Assembly (NCBI RefSeq): GCF_019175385.1
Contig: NC_083341.1
Coordinates: forward strand, 86,082,321-86,146,320
Length of the DNA: 64,000 nt
From: Lycium barbarum
Lineage: Eukaryota > Streptophyta > Magnoliopsida > Solanales > Solanaceae
Reading direction: 5' to 3'
Under the pieces are notes generated by a model. It worked only from the letters and a program-made list of their open reading frames with translations, was not told the DNA's origin and searched no databases. A program made the position numbers and the translations under genes. Below, in pieces: positions 11,257-23,948 of this stretch. How positions within the stretch are numbered: the stretch's first letter is position 1; every line of letters starts with the position of its first letter.

Positions 11257-11464
11257 TTTTTATGATTTCATGAATGTTTCCTCTTGTTGTTAGTCTCACC
11301 TCATGTTTTTAGTTCCTTCAAGATGAGACATGATGAGCATGATTATTCCATAACATAATGGTTTTTATGATTTCATGAATGTTTCCTCTTGTTGTTAGTC
11401 TCACCTCATGTTTTTAGTTCCTTCAAGGTGAGACATGATGAGCATGATTATTCCATAACATAAT
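11257..11464. repeat. 105-bp tandem duplication inside the 5' LTR
   Basis: Two copies (starting at 11257 and 11362) of a segment holding TTAGTCTCACCTCATG and the following CCTTCAAG-TGAGACATGATG words. Only one copy exists in the 3' LTR, so the duplication happened after insertion. Confidence 0.88.
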
Positions 11465-12336
11465 CGGAGGTTCCTGACCTTACGTCACTCCGATAGATTG
11501 ATAACCTTTATTTGAGCTCCCATGAATGCATTGGCTTAGGTATATGTAAGATTACACCGCTCCTATACAACCGGGCAACACAGCTAAGGTGGGCTGCTTA
11601 TGGATGATTACACCGTGTCTATATAGCACGGGCAGCACCACTAGTGGGCGGCGTGAGATGACTATCCCGGACGTGGGCTAGTGATGACATATGACTCAGA
11701 CAGCTTACTCATATCTGTATATATGTGTTATAATCTAGTTTTAAAGGTAAAAGTGAGCATGCATGATTCCGCCTCAAGAGGCAAGCAGTTACAGTTATCT
11801 TTTCTTCTTATGCTTTCTATATTTCCTTATTATGTTACCATATATGCCTTACATACTTAGTATATTGTTCGTACTGACGTTCTTTTGTTTATGGACGCTG
11901 TGCTCATGCCCACAAGTAGAGAGGGAGACGGTGAAGACGCTTACGAGCTTACACAGCAGTTGTATAGGAGCACCCTACTACTCCGGAGGTGCAACCTATT
12001 GGTATATTCTTTTGTGTACATATTTGTGGCATGTCGGGGTCCTGTCCCGTCCTTATGACTCCAGTATTCTGGTTAAAGGCTTGTAGATACTTATGTGTGG
12101 GTAGTAGATGTCTCATGATTACTATAGTGTATATTCGTATATCATTTTTGATAGCCTCGCAGGCTTATATGCAGAAAGGTAGATGTATTTTGGAAATTAT
12201 AATAATTGTATTATGACAAGTTCCGTGCTGAGAGTAATGTGTATTTAGGAAGAGTTTGATGACAAGTATGATAGGTAGTGCTCAGTAGGGTAGCTCTGGG
12301 TACCCGTCATGGCCCCTAGTTGGGTCGTGACAAAAG

Positions 12337-12348
12337 TGGTTTCAGAGC
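12337..12348 (+). other. Primer binding site, mutated tRNA-iMet type
   Basis: TGGTTTCAGAGC lies four bases after the 5' LTR. The canonical iMet site is TGGTATCAGAGC, which is intact at 35533-35544. Confidence 0.85.
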
Positions 12349-12540
12349 AATTCCGTCCTAGGGTGTGTCTACGAGCCGTGTCCAGTAGAGTCTTGTTTAT
12401 GGGTGTGAAGCATGCCACAATTATAAACAAGAGGTTGCGGGGCATTTAGGAATGATGACCGTCTTTCTTCTTCATAGATCATGCGAAAGATCTATAATAT
12501 AAGAATTTCCTTTTTCCTAACTGTGCGTTATGTTTTCAGC

Positions 12541-13470
12541 AAAGTTGATGAAAGGAAAAGCTACAGCAGCCCAGAAGGGCAAGATAGTGGTTGAAGAGGG
12601 GAATGAACGGGAGCCGGCTATGGATATAGAGGAGAGCTAAGCCCAGAGTAAGGCCCTATTTCGGTTTTCCCATACTTATCTCACTTTAGAGGATCAAAGG
12701 AGAGTCTCAACCTCGGCCCCAGCACCCCCAGTTCCTCCACCAGATACCTCAAGCCAGGAGATGAGGCAGGCCATTCTTTTTCTGACCCAGGTAGTAGCTG
12801 ATAAAGCTTAGCAGTAGGATGCGGGCCATGGTAACAAGAGTTGGAGGAAGAGAGTCATGTCTTCAGGGTTTGATCATGAATTTAGGGGCGCTCCGAGGCA
12901 ACGATTCTCTAGGCACTCAGTTCGTTCAACAACTAGTGCTCCTTCACATTTTCTTGGACCCAGGTTTGATAGATCCACTTATTCTAGGCCACCCCAGAGT
13001 CTCAGAGTTTCCAGTTCTCGGATTCGGAGTGGTTCCAGCTAGGTGAGATCACCGGTACTACGATGTACTCAGTTTCGTAAGTTACATTGGGGACCGTACC
13101 GTTTGGGCTTGGATGTTTGTTATGTCTGCGCTCGGCCAGGCCATTTCAGGTGCGACTGCCCATGGATGCGCGGTAGAGATAAGGTTCGGCCTATGGGGTT
13201 AGTAGTTGGCTCTTCATCATTGGTACGCCCTCCGAGGCAAAGGCCGCAGATATTAGCAGGCTGTGATAGAGATCGAAGAGGAATGCCCAGTCCAGGTGGA
13301 TCCCAACCTCATGCCTATGCGTTAGCTGCGCGATAGGATCTTGAGTCTCCCCCTGATATTGTCCCAGGTATATTGTCAGTATCCTCTTATGATGTGTATG
13401 CATCGATTGATTCTGGTTCTATGCTGTCATATATTACTCCTAATTTTGTTGACTGTGTTGAGGTGAAAAT
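12541..13470 (+). pseudogene. Ty3/gypsy gag and protease relic
   Basis: Gag packages element RNA and protease cuts the polyprotein. The N-terminal gag region survives as a frame with in-frame stops and a Pro-rich linker (about 12700-12760). An intact CX2CX4HX4C zinc knuckle reading CYVCARPGHFRCDC is seen at about 13118-13160 in a different frame from the preceding part. Further on, 'IDSGSMLSYITPNF' near 13408-13450 carries the DSG aspartic-protease triad. Most of the gag body between N-terminus and knuckle is deleted. After about 13470 no pol domain can be recognised. Knuckle and protease order match Tekay/Del-type chromoviruses. Dead. Confidence 0.75.
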
Positions 13471-16400
13471 CTGATCCAATCAAACAATTTGAGATGTCTA
13501 CGCTTGTTAGTGACCCAGTGATAGCCAGAATTATGATTTATGAGTAAGTAAACCTTCCCGAAGGGAGTTGATTGACATAGTGTGTTGAAAAAACATATAT
13601 AATGGAATTTTAGAAAGAGTGTGCAGGTACAACTTATGAGACAAGCTTTATTACTTATATCCTTTTATGGTAAACAGTTTGTGCTGCTGAGTAGCGTATT
13701 TTATGTGTTTCGATATGTGTCCTATTAAGGCATGGGATGTGTTTTTTGAGCTATGTGCAGGTTTGGGATCGTTATGTTTACAAGGGAAGCTCTGCCGAAA
13801 TTTTCCCAAGAATCTAAAGGAAATTGTAGGAACTGTAGACAGAATTGCCATGAGAAGAAGAGAGGACCAGCAACGAGTGATTAAGGATGGAGCTAGTTGT
13901 TAAGATGCAGGATAAACATAGCAAGTATGTATTAAACTAAGGGAATGATGAATAGGTTAGGATGGAATAAAGAACATGGGAAGGGAGAATGGTGTGCTTG
14001 AAATAGAAAGAATTTTTATATACTAAGGAGAATTAGAGAGATTGGCCTTCCAGAAGAAGTCGTAAGTTAGAATAATTTGGTTAGCCCTTTTATGCTTTGG
14101 AAGATCGAATTATAAAATGAGCTTGACGTATACGTATATGCATGTAGCACCGAATCAGATTATTAAGTTAGGATTTACCTGATGATTATAGTGGGAGAAA
14201 ACTTTCATGCCACTATAAGCTAGCCTTATTGACCTCGGTGAGTCCTTGAGGAAAGATATTAAAAGAGATGTGTTCACAAAAGCTCCTTGCCAGGAAATTG
14301 GTCGATAGTATGACCGCAGTTGTATCCTTTGTTGTAGTTCAGGTTATTTATCCAGGAATTTACTCAAACAGTTACATGACAGAAGTTGTTATTACTGATA
14401 TGAAAGGAAGCGAAACCAAAATAAGGTTGATCAACGAAACAAAAGAATGATAAATGACGAATGCCCGGTATGTGTGATGCGTGTAGTAGAAAGAAAAAAG
14501 AGAAGAGAAGAAAGAGATACGTGTTGGAAATAGAGAAGGAAGGGAAAAAATGAGGCAAACAGAAGAAAGGTCTACTAGAGCAGAAACCCGATAAACAGAG
14601 GGTGGAAGAGAACCACACCCTATGGATATCTTAACATTAAGTAGGAATGTTAATAGGTGCTATGGAGTGATTGAAATTTTGAATGTTACCGTGGGAATGG
14701 TGTGACTGATTAAATGATGACAAGGAATGTGGAACCAATTATGGAGTAATATATTTATGTAGGAGGGGTGAGTTTACACAACATCTCTCCCAAGAATTTT
14801 AAAAGGGCCAAGTGTTACCCTGTTATTAAAATGTTGAGATGGCAGGGAACAATGCTCCTATAGCGGCGTGAACTGATCAGAGAAGAGTATGAAAGGATTG
14901 GCGTTGAACCTTAAGTTGCAGTTTAAAAAAAAAAAGGAGGGGTAGTCAATGTTACTCTGAAACATGCTTAGAAAGATTGTCCTGTGGATGAAATTATCTA
15001 AAGAAAGGATGAGAGGTAAGACGGAAGAAGAAGCAAGGTTTTATTGTGAACGATCAATGGACTGACTTCATATGTATCTCCAGACAGTAACAAATGGAAT
15101 TGCACCCCAGTGAGTTACACGGTAAAGGTCCCAGGGAGTGATTGTTGAGGAAAGGTGAGCCAAGAAAGGGCGAGTTTATGGACGATGCGGTATAGGGAGT
15201 ATAGAGCGGGTATGAGCTACACCGGTGAAATAATTAATATGTAAGATTATCTAGGGGTGTTAAATAGAATTGAGGAAAGGAGCATAGGGCTAAAGGATAT
15301 TACCTCGTTGTTTCATAGTCGTGGCAACAAAATGGTAACCAAAAGAGACCATCAAAGAGGTAGTCTTCGATTTTTCGAGGCAACGTGGCTGCTGGAGGCA
15401 TAAGAATGAGATAATACAATATATGGACCGTGGAAGGGAAGAAGGGCGGAGGACCCAACATGGCAGTCGTACAACAATAAGGTAGATTACGAGGTAGAGT
15501 AAAAGGATGAGCATATGACGGAAGAGCAGTAATAATCCCAAGAAGATACATCACATGAGTATTGCGGCTTCGGCTCAAGAATAAAATGGTATTTCCATAT
15601 AATAAGGACTCATGCGAATGATTTTATAGTGAGGAGATTCAGGAGATGAGACTATGATTTGGATTAAGGGGGGAAGTGAATGATGGACTGAGACGGGAAG
15701 TCAAGTGAGATAGCCACCGCAAGCAAGTTACATGGATGCGAAGTTCCAATGTCGCATAACAATTTAGGAAGCATTGTACAGGAAAGACTTAAAGGAAGAG
15801 TGCTTGACTCAGAATTTAGTAAACGGAAAGATGCGGGGCTAACAATAGGAGAGGATTGAAATGGAAATGAACTAATTGGAAGCATGTGAATACCTTACAG
15901 TAGTGACCTACAATGAAAAGGAAAAAATATGTATGATCGTGTAGAAGAGGGAATGTATGGGTGATACGAGAATTTCAAGCTTAGGGTACTCAAACATGAA
16001 GAAATTAAGGCCGCATAGAGAAGTAAATGCAGTAAGATAGATTTAGATGAGAAACTGGAATCGACCAGTGTGGACAAAGAAGGAAATATGGAGTAAACTT
16101 GTGTAAGACAATTTCATGGTACTAGTCAAGAACGAGGGTGAATCTACTGATGAAATAGGCGTGGCAATTACAAAGAATCATATAAGCTATCTATGAAAAT
16201 TTGTCAAAATACTTGGTTCTCTAACAGTGTCTGAAGATTGATACATTTCGAGAGATTTGGGAAAGATAGGTCATTCTAGTAAACCTCCATTTTGGAATAA
16301 ATAAGCGGATAGAGCTCGTTTTCTAACTTCCCAAGGTATTTTAAGGACACATACGTTAAGCCTTTAAGAAAGATGAATAGACCTGTAAGATGGCTTAGAA

Positions 16401-16878
16401 TTGATATATATCGGTGGTTGCATAAAGCTTGCAAGAATGAGAGGGTATTAAATCATTGAAGTGTGGAAATTTCATTTCGAAAAGAATTGGTGAAGATTAT
16501 TGAAAGATTTTATAAGAATTTCTTGTTGCCCTCTCGAATGGTTTTGAAGTAATGAAGGAAGAACTGATGTAAGCTTGATAAAGCTATTACGAAAGAACAT
16601 AGAATTAGAAGAGATGCATTGAGAAGTGAAAGAGGGTACGAAATCCAAGTATACGCATTTATCTCCACTCCCAGAAGAGGTTCAAGATGAGATGCCACTG
16701 CCCCCAGGTATGCAATGCAATGCTTTACTTTTAATGCTTTTGGTCGTGTGTGGCCATATTGTGTGTTGTGATATCGTAGCCCTGAGTGGCAATGTTATTT
16801 TGGGTTGCTGTGACAGGATGGTAGTGCAATATTATAGGGGAAACTCTGGCGAAATTTATGTAGAAACCCCGAGAGCTT
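13471..16878 (+). other. Purine-rich non-coding interior of the gypsy element
   Basis: About 3.4 kb replacing pol. It is visibly rich in A and G, with no frame longer than about 90 codons and no retroelement motif. At 13757-13815 a block with GTGCAGGTTTGGGAT and CTCTGCCGAAATTTTC resembles the 3'-untranslated block that normally sits next to the PPT, which is also present at the proper end (16830-16860). The same arrangement is seen in the element at 32659-44495. I see no gene here. Confidence 0.6.
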
Positions 16879-16914
16879 AACATTCGAGGACGAATGTTCT
16901 TAAGGGGGGAAGAG
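16879..16914 (+). other. Hairpin plus polypurine tract before the 3' LTR
   Basis: AACATTCGAGGACGAATGTT (16879-16898) is a perfect 8-bp stem with a 4-base loop. The PPT AAGGGGGGAAGAG (16902-16914) follows directly. The PPT primes plus-strand DNA synthesis. The hairpin recurs beside every PPT of this group in the window. Confidence 0.85.
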
Positions 16915-18520
16915 TGTTGCACCTCGGAATTTCATATCATTGTGTCGTACGTAGGGCGTTACACCTTGGAATTTTATATTGTTGTGTCGTACATAGAATA
17001 ACGTCAGCTTAAGGTAAGCAGGGAGTTCTTATGACATTAAGGAGGGTATTGGGTAGTTTTAAAGTGTATCCGATAAGATTTTGAAGTTGTATGAATCGGA
17101 GGAAGAAAGTTCATCGAAGGAAAGTGAGGTGGAAGTGCGATTGGGGAAAAGGTTTCATAAGTATCGAGTTAAAGATTATTTAGTAAGGTATTGTGAATGA
17201 GTTATAAGGATGTTTATATTTCTAATGAAGTGTTAAACAAGTGCTAAGAAGGTTCCATAAAGATTGGAGATCAAACGAATCGACGAGAACAAGTTCGGGA
17301 GAAAAGTGGGTTATACGACCATTTATACGGTCCGTATAATGGTCCATATAACAGTTTCAGAAGGGACCAGTCTCTGATGGACTTATAGGGTCACTTATAC
17401 GGACCGTATAAAATTATACGGACCGGATAAATGTCCATATAAAAACAAGTCAGGTCAAATTTTTGCAAGTATATACATTAGACCTAAGTTCTTTTATTTT
17501 TCATTTCTCTCATTTCCTCCACCCTTCTTGAGAGCTCTAGAATATTCTATACACCCTACTAACATAAATCTAAGGCAAATCAAAGATCAAACATCATTAA
17601 TCCAAGGAAATCAAGTGCAAGGATGCTCTCTAGGGTTGCTAGAGGCCAAGAAGCCCTTTGGAATTGAATTTGGGGTTTTCTCACAAGGAGTATTTTCGTC
17701 CAAGGACCATTCCTATGTGAAGGTGAGTTTCACATTTAATCCATGTTTATAAGAGTATTTGGTTGTAGAATAACTTGACTAAAGGAAATGAGTAGAATAT
17801 GAAGTTCAAAGGTGGAATTAATGGTATTCTTGGATAGTGACTTGACATGAATCATAGTTTTTGAGGTGCCATGAGTATGATATTGTGATTAATGATATTA
17901 AGAATGTTGAAGAAGCATTATATGTGAACGAATATGGTGGTACGCCATAGTTATGGTTATGAATGACATTGGAAGGGCATTTTAAGAATAGAATAATGTT
18001 TAACTTGAAGAAGTTTATTGATTATGATGTCTTTGGTGTTATTAATGATATTTGGGAGTTGTTGATTATATGGAGAAAGTTGTAGGAACAAAGAAAATGC
18101 TGCCCAATTTTCGTTAGCCTTTTTGTCGCTTTAGTCCAGACTTAAGCATGTTCTTAATGAGCTAATTTTGTACGGATTCTCTTGAATGTAGAATCGCGAG
18201 CTTGGAAGGAGAATCCTAGTCATTAAGAAGACATAAAGGTATGTGAGGCTAGTCCCTTTCTTTCAAAGGCATGACTCTTATATTGTGATTTCTTCTCTAT
18301 ATTTCCATGATCTTCTTACACTCTAAAAGAGGAAAGTTAATGATTTTTAAGAGCTTCCTATGAAATAGAAATGAGATATGTTTCACGATAATGATGATGA
18401 TAATGATGCCTTCATGAGCTTGAGAATCTTATGTTATGATTCATTGATATTATTCCTTGTTGTTGCCTCACCTCATGATACTAGTTCTTTCAAGGCGAGG
18501 CCTTGCGATGACAATGTTCC
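16915..18520 (+). mobile_element. 3' LTR, first part (continues at 28507)
   Basis: Begins TGTTGCACCTCGG, then repeats its first 42 bp in diverged form (16957-16998). It follows the 5' LTR until GTTCC at 18516-18520, where a minus-strand solo LTR has inserted. It contains the TATACGG cassette (17310-17443), donor-like AG|GTGAG at 17722 and the microexon-like segment 18192-18238. Confidence 0.88.
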
Positions 18521-19193
18521 TGTCACGACCCAGCTAGGGGCCGCGACGGGTACCCGAGGCTAACCACCGAGCACCGCTCGTTCTATTTCTCATCATGCTC
18601 ATTTAGCTCTTTTATCACATTTATACTCAAATGGTAGGAAAATCATATTTCATATGGAAACATAAATAGTTTTATATACATATGCCTCTCGGCCATCAAA
18701 ATAATATATATACATAATAATCTCTCGTGAGACCATCTAACCCACACTGCGTATCTGCGAGCCTCTACTGGACTGCTAGACATAGAGACGGGACAAGACC
18801 CCACCATGCCCAAAATACATATACAAATGTACACAAAAGAATAATCAAGACACCTCCGAAACAAAGAAGTGCTTTCAATCAGCTAGCAGCTACTACGGAT
18901 CTGGGTCAAGCTCTCCTCCCTGTCTACCTGTGGGCATGAACACAGCGTCCAAAGAAAACGGACGTCAGTACGAACATTGTACTGAGTATGAGAGGCATAA
19001 ACAATGAAATAAAGGAAATATCAATATGAAACATCTGTATCTGACTGTCAAATATAAAAGAAATAATGCATGCTGTCTTACTCATACTCATCGTCATATC
19101 ATATATGCATAAATGTAAAAGCTGCCCGTCCATATAGGTACGGTGTAGTAATGTGTTAGCCTCCCGTCCATTTCGGATCGGTGTGATAATCAT

Positions 19194-20579
19194 TGTTGCT
19201 CCCAAACGCACACGCAAGTATACGTGGTCGTACAAGTAATATAGACTGTTAAGTCCAGATATCGATCCCACAGAGACTTAGATTCTACTGTTTAACTAAT
19301 TCAAATTCGACTGACACTATTCAAGAAAGTGAAAATCAAGATTGTTTGTGGTACTAAACTAAACCAGAAAAGTAAACAATTTGTGATGGGTGTTTTTATG
19401 ACTGGGACTACGTCGACAAAGATTGTAAGAAATTTCAAATGAGAGAAAGATCTAGGGTTGTGGCTTTCGACAATTCAGATGATCTTCAGACAATTCCACC
19501 TATTTTATTTCCTGTGTTACTAGTTGACGGGTTGATTATGCTTTATGATATTCTCTCGAACTACTCACAAGCCTATAGATGTTACTTTCATGCCTATATC
19601 TCTATGATCATTAGATGTAACAAGAACGCCTTTATTCCACCGTATTCAACTAAGTAGGACTAAAGGGTATATCTCTATCCTCATTAGCTAAACGATCAAA
19701 TCGAACAAACTCTATTTATTCTTATTACGTACGTGAATTCCCTTTCTCAAGTTCAACCCACGCACCACAGATAGTGTCTAACTATTGGCCAGATAATCAA
19801 ACAATTAAAACCAAGAATAAATAAGCAACCCACAATATGGAAAATCAATAGATAATAATTGTCGTCAAATCAACTTTCAAGTCTTTCGCCACAACCCTAG
19901 AACTAGGAGATTTAGCTACTCATGATTCGATCATAGACAAAAGAAACCATGAATAAACTAGGGTTAAAAAAGATGAAAAATAAAATAACCTAGAGAGATA
20001 AAAAGGAGAACGATGGCTTACAAATCCTTGAATAATCCCAGAATACCGTTCTCAGCTATAAAAACGTGTATATATAGGCTAGGGTAAAAATAATAAATAA
20101 GGAATCCAAATCCTAGTCTAATCAGGAAAACATCCGCAGAGTCCCGCTTTCCTTCCGCATCGCGGAAGGATCGCGCAATGATCTGCAGCTTCTCGCCTTC
20201 TTCGCGCGATGCGGGTCGATTGCGCACCCTGATGACTGAGTTTGGTTGTTCTGCTTTCTTCACGCGATGCGGGTCGATGGCCTGAATTTGTGGAGCTTCT
20301 CGCGATCCTTCCGCGATGCGGAAGGAAAGCGAGGATCTGCAGTTGATTAGCTCTCCTTTTCAGTTCGTCGTATTCGTTCGTCGACTCTTCACCTCAGCCA
20401 ATCCACATATGCTACGAATTCCAATCACTTCAAGCACATTTCCCATCATTTGTCGCCATCGTACCTATACACATAAAATATAACGACATAAGTTCAAATA
20501 CGACGGTTACTTCATGAATTAAGCGATAAAAGTCATAAGAAGAAGTTGTAATACGACAAAAAACATGATATTTGTGCCA
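19194..20579 (-). mobile_element. Athila-like third LTR (copy A), 5'-truncated
   Basis: Highly similar to copies B and C, but the first LTR bases TGATA are replaced by AGTTT from the LTR/PBS junction (20580-20585), joined at the shared TTTGGC. Its outer end has the ATCAT duplication, so it is part of the same insertion. Confidence 0.88.
20136..20340 (-). repeat. CG-rich inverted-repeat cassette of the Athila-like LTR
   Basis: Repeated words CTTCCGCATCGCGGAAGG and CGCGATGCGGGTCGAT in both orientations. The other copies are at 21526-21720 and 26220-26410. A dense CpG island in an otherwise AT-rich LTR. Confidence 0.8.
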
Positions 20580-20585
20580 AAAACT

Positions 20586-21977
20586 TGTTGCTCCCAAACG
20601 CACAGGCAAGTATACGGGGCCGTACAAGTAATATACACTGTTAAGTCCAGATATCGATCCCATAAGGACTTAGATTCTACTGTAAAGCTAATTCAAATTC
20701 GAATGAAACTATTCAAGAAAGTGAAAATCAAGATTGTTTGTTGTACTAAACTAAACCAGAAAAGTAAACAATTTGTGATGGGTATTTTTATGACTGGGAC
20801 TACGTCGACAAAGATTGTAAGAAATTTCAGATGAGAGAAAAATCTAGGGCTGTGGCTTTCGACAATCCAGATGATCTTCAGACAATTCCACCTATTTTAT
20901 TTCCTGGGTTACTAGATGACGGGTTGATTATGCTTTATGATATTCTCTCGAACTACTCACAAGCCTGTAGATGTTACTTTAATGCCTATATCTCTATGGT
21001 CATCAGATGTAACAAGAACGCCTTTATTCCACCGTATTCAACTAAGTAGGGCTAAAGTGTATATCTCTATCCTCAGTAGCGAAATTATTAAATCGAACAA
21101 ACTCTATTTATTCTTATTACGTACGTGAATTCCCTTTCTCAAGTTCAATCCACGCACCACAGATAGTGTCTAACTATTGGCCAGATAATCAAACAATTAA
21201 AACCAAGAATAAATAAGCAACCCAGAATATGGAAAATCAATAGTTAATAATTGGCATCATATCAACTTTCAAGTATTTCGCCACAACCCTAGAATTAGGA
21301 GATTAGCTACTCATGATTCGATCATAGACAAAAGAAGCCATGAATAAACTAGGGTTAAAAATGATGAAAAATAAAATAACCTAGAGAGATAAAAAGGAGA
21401 ACGGTGGCTTACAAATCCTTGAATAATCCCAGAATACCGTTCTCAGCTATGAAAGCATGTGTATATAGGCTATGGTAAAAATAATAAATAAGAAATCCAA
21501 ATCCTAGTCTAATCGGGAAAACATCCGCAGAGTCCCGCTTTCCTTCCGCATCGCGGAAGGATCGCGCAATGATCTTCAGCTTCTCGCCTTCTTCACGCGA
21601 TGCGGGTCGATCGCGCACCCTGATGACTGAGTTTGGTTGTTCCGCTTTCTTCACGTGATGCGGGTTGATGACCTGAATTTCTGGAGCTTCTCGCGATCCT
21701 TCCGCAATGCGGAAGGAAAGCGAGGATCTGCAGTCGATTAACTTTCCTTTTCAGTTCGTCGTTTTCGTTCGTCGACTTTTCACCTCAGCCAATCGACATA
21801 TGCTACGAATTCCAATCACTTCAAGCACATTTCCCATCATTTGTCGTCATCGTACCTATACAAATAAAATATAACGACATAAGTTCAAATACGACGGTTA
21901 CTTCATGAATTAAGCGATAAAAGTCATAAGAAGAAGTTGTAATACAACACAAAACATGATATTTGTGCCAAATATCA
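20586..21977 (-). mobile_element. Athila-like LTR (copy B)
   Basis: Complete 1392-bp copy preceded on the minus strand by the PPT. It should be the 3' LTR, yet it is followed by a short primer-region remnant and another LTR instead of target DNA. Confidence 0.92.
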
Positions 21978-21992
21978 CCACCCCCCACTTAG
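21978..21992 (-). other. Polypurine tract of the Athila-like element
   Basis: On the minus strand CTAAGTGGGGGGTGG directly precedes LTR copy B. Confidence 0.8.
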
Positions 21993-23606
21993 ACTCTGCT
22001 CGCCCTCGAGCAGACACAAACCAACATCAGACTACACTACTAGCTCACTCATTCAAACAGGTCTGCAACGGGATTCGGCTAGTATGGCTAACTCTTGAAG
22101 AAAAATTTTCAAAAAAAACAAACAAACGACCCAGATTGCGAAAGCCATGCCAATGGTTTTAAAAGCCTCATTTTCAGCACCAAGTACTTCTTTTCAAAAA
22201 AACACATTTCGAATTTCAAAACAGTGGACATCAACGACACCACTTTAACGCATATAGGCAACCTTATGATCAAGAAATCAACACTTCACCACTCTATTGC
22301 TAATTATGTTCCCTCACAACAACAAAGTAGTCCTTATCTCATCAAGAATCACATGTTTAAATCAATGGACCTGAAATCAATAAATGCACTCACTCTCACA
22401 AAGAATGTCACATGTAATGTACGACATACCATATGCTTGCCCGTAGTGTAACCACTCTACTAATACAAGTGAGACGATCCTAGAATCAAGTAGGACTTCG
22501 AGGGTTGTAATGTAGGCTACGGGACGGGTAGGAATTATTTGGATAATAGTGACTAACCTCCCTAAGCACTTTAATACTTATACATTCGTCATTCTTGCAC
22601 GCTTTCTTTATTAGCCCTTATTCAATACCAACCAACCTTTAAATTTCTCCCCAATTCACCCATTTTCTTTGTTTAAGCACCACTCTTTTTAGAAGTTACA
22701 CAAGTTAGAAGGGAAACTTTTTTTTTTGGGACTCCCAACAAACTGGTGAACTAGTTCTGTTCATTCGGTGCTCCCATCGTCTTCCTAGATTACAATTAAC
22801 AACCATTTCCCCTCTTTATTTCTCATACCATCTCCCATTATACTTGAAATTGATTAAAGTGCCTCTGGAGTGTTTTGGATCAAACATCGAGTGCTATAGA
22901 ACGAAGGGGTAAGGAAAATTAACTGCTATCAAAGAAAAGGCTAAAGGCTCAAAAAGCGTTAACTAGGGTGTTATTTGTAAGTTGGTAGGATAGCTTTTTA
23001 GGCTTTTTAGTGACTAATCAAAGAAACGCCTCTATCACTTTCTAGGCTCAACCAAACTTCATTTCGCTTTGTGAACACACAGGGCAAGTTCTAGATGTCA
23101 ATACCAAACATGGATTCAAATACGAAACCTTACTCACACATGGCACACAATTAACGCAAGAGGGATCTTGTTGTCCCTCGAATCAAACAACAATGACAGT
23201 CAACAATGCCAAGTGGGTCATACGAGTCAACACAACAACCATTTTCAAGTACTTCTAAGAAAAGTGATACAATTTCACGGAATGCTTTCTCACAACATCT
23301 CAAGGTCACTCAGATGCCAATACTTCACCTATCCCGTGCACCTAGCATTTGAATACACCTAGCCTACGGACTAATTTTCCCTCAAGCAGGTTGTCATCCA
23401 CCCGTCATCAGGAACAACCTTTCTTATGACTATAAAAGAAAAAATCTACCTACGCCCGGTTCAAAGCCCCCCCCCCCCCTCGGGAAAGAACCGTGGCCAT
23501 AAGAAAACCAAAGGGGGTGGATGAAGAATGCCTACTAATGGGGGACTTAAGAAGTTATCAAAGAAAAATAAAGAAAATAAAATCTTTTTGAAATTTTTCC
23601 ACTTTT

Positions 23607-23645
<39 letters not shown>

Positions 23646-23948
23646 TGACACTAAGATGCAAAACGAAAAAAAAACCTAAGGCATACTAATCATCATCCGC
23701 AACCTCAAAACATGTTGTTATAAACCAGGGACGTATTTTTCCACCCCACACTTAAAACTATGCAATGCCCTCAATGCATGTATATTTGAAATCAAATAAA
23801 GCTCCAACAAGGTAAGAAATACTCCCTGGGGCCTACTAGGGCATAGCTAGCAACATGCTCTCATCATCAAGGGGCGAATGACCCCACACTTAAAACTCCG
23901 GCATGCTCCTCAGCTTTCAACTTTGGGTACTCAGACTTCCCCTTATCG
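21993..23948 (-). other. Non-coding interior of the Athila-like element
   Basis: About 2 kb between gag and PPT where pol should be. No domain can be recognised in any frame. It holds a run of 13 C (23467-23479) and a (CT)n-(TA)n microsatellite (23608-23645). Confidence 0.6.

Larger units (their letters stand above)
9778..12332 (+). mobile_element. 5' LTR of the 9.8 kb gypsy element
   Basis: 2555 bp, TGTTACACCTCGG to GGGTCGTGACA. It contains a palindromic TATACGG cassette (10131-10267), donor-like AG|GTGAG at 10546, the microexon-like segment 11016-11063, a 105-bp tandem duplication (11257-11464) not found in the 3' LTR, and the conserved 3' module near 11870-11916. It is very similar by eye to 16915-18400. 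Confidence 0.9.

Noticed and set aside
12337..12348. Possible tRNA gene sequence at TGG-TATCAGAGC motifs
   Set aside because: Only the 12-18 bases complementary to tRNA 3' ends are present, right after LTR ends. They are primer sites.
13651..16922. Short frames in the purine-rich interior, possible env or accessory gene
   Set aside because: None exceeds about 90 codons and no signal peptide, membrane segment or family motif holds in a continuous frame.
10285..17752. Matching frames at 10285-10563 and 17528-17752
   Set aside because: They are corresponding parts of the 5' and 3' LTR leader of one element; conservation is explained by LTR identity.
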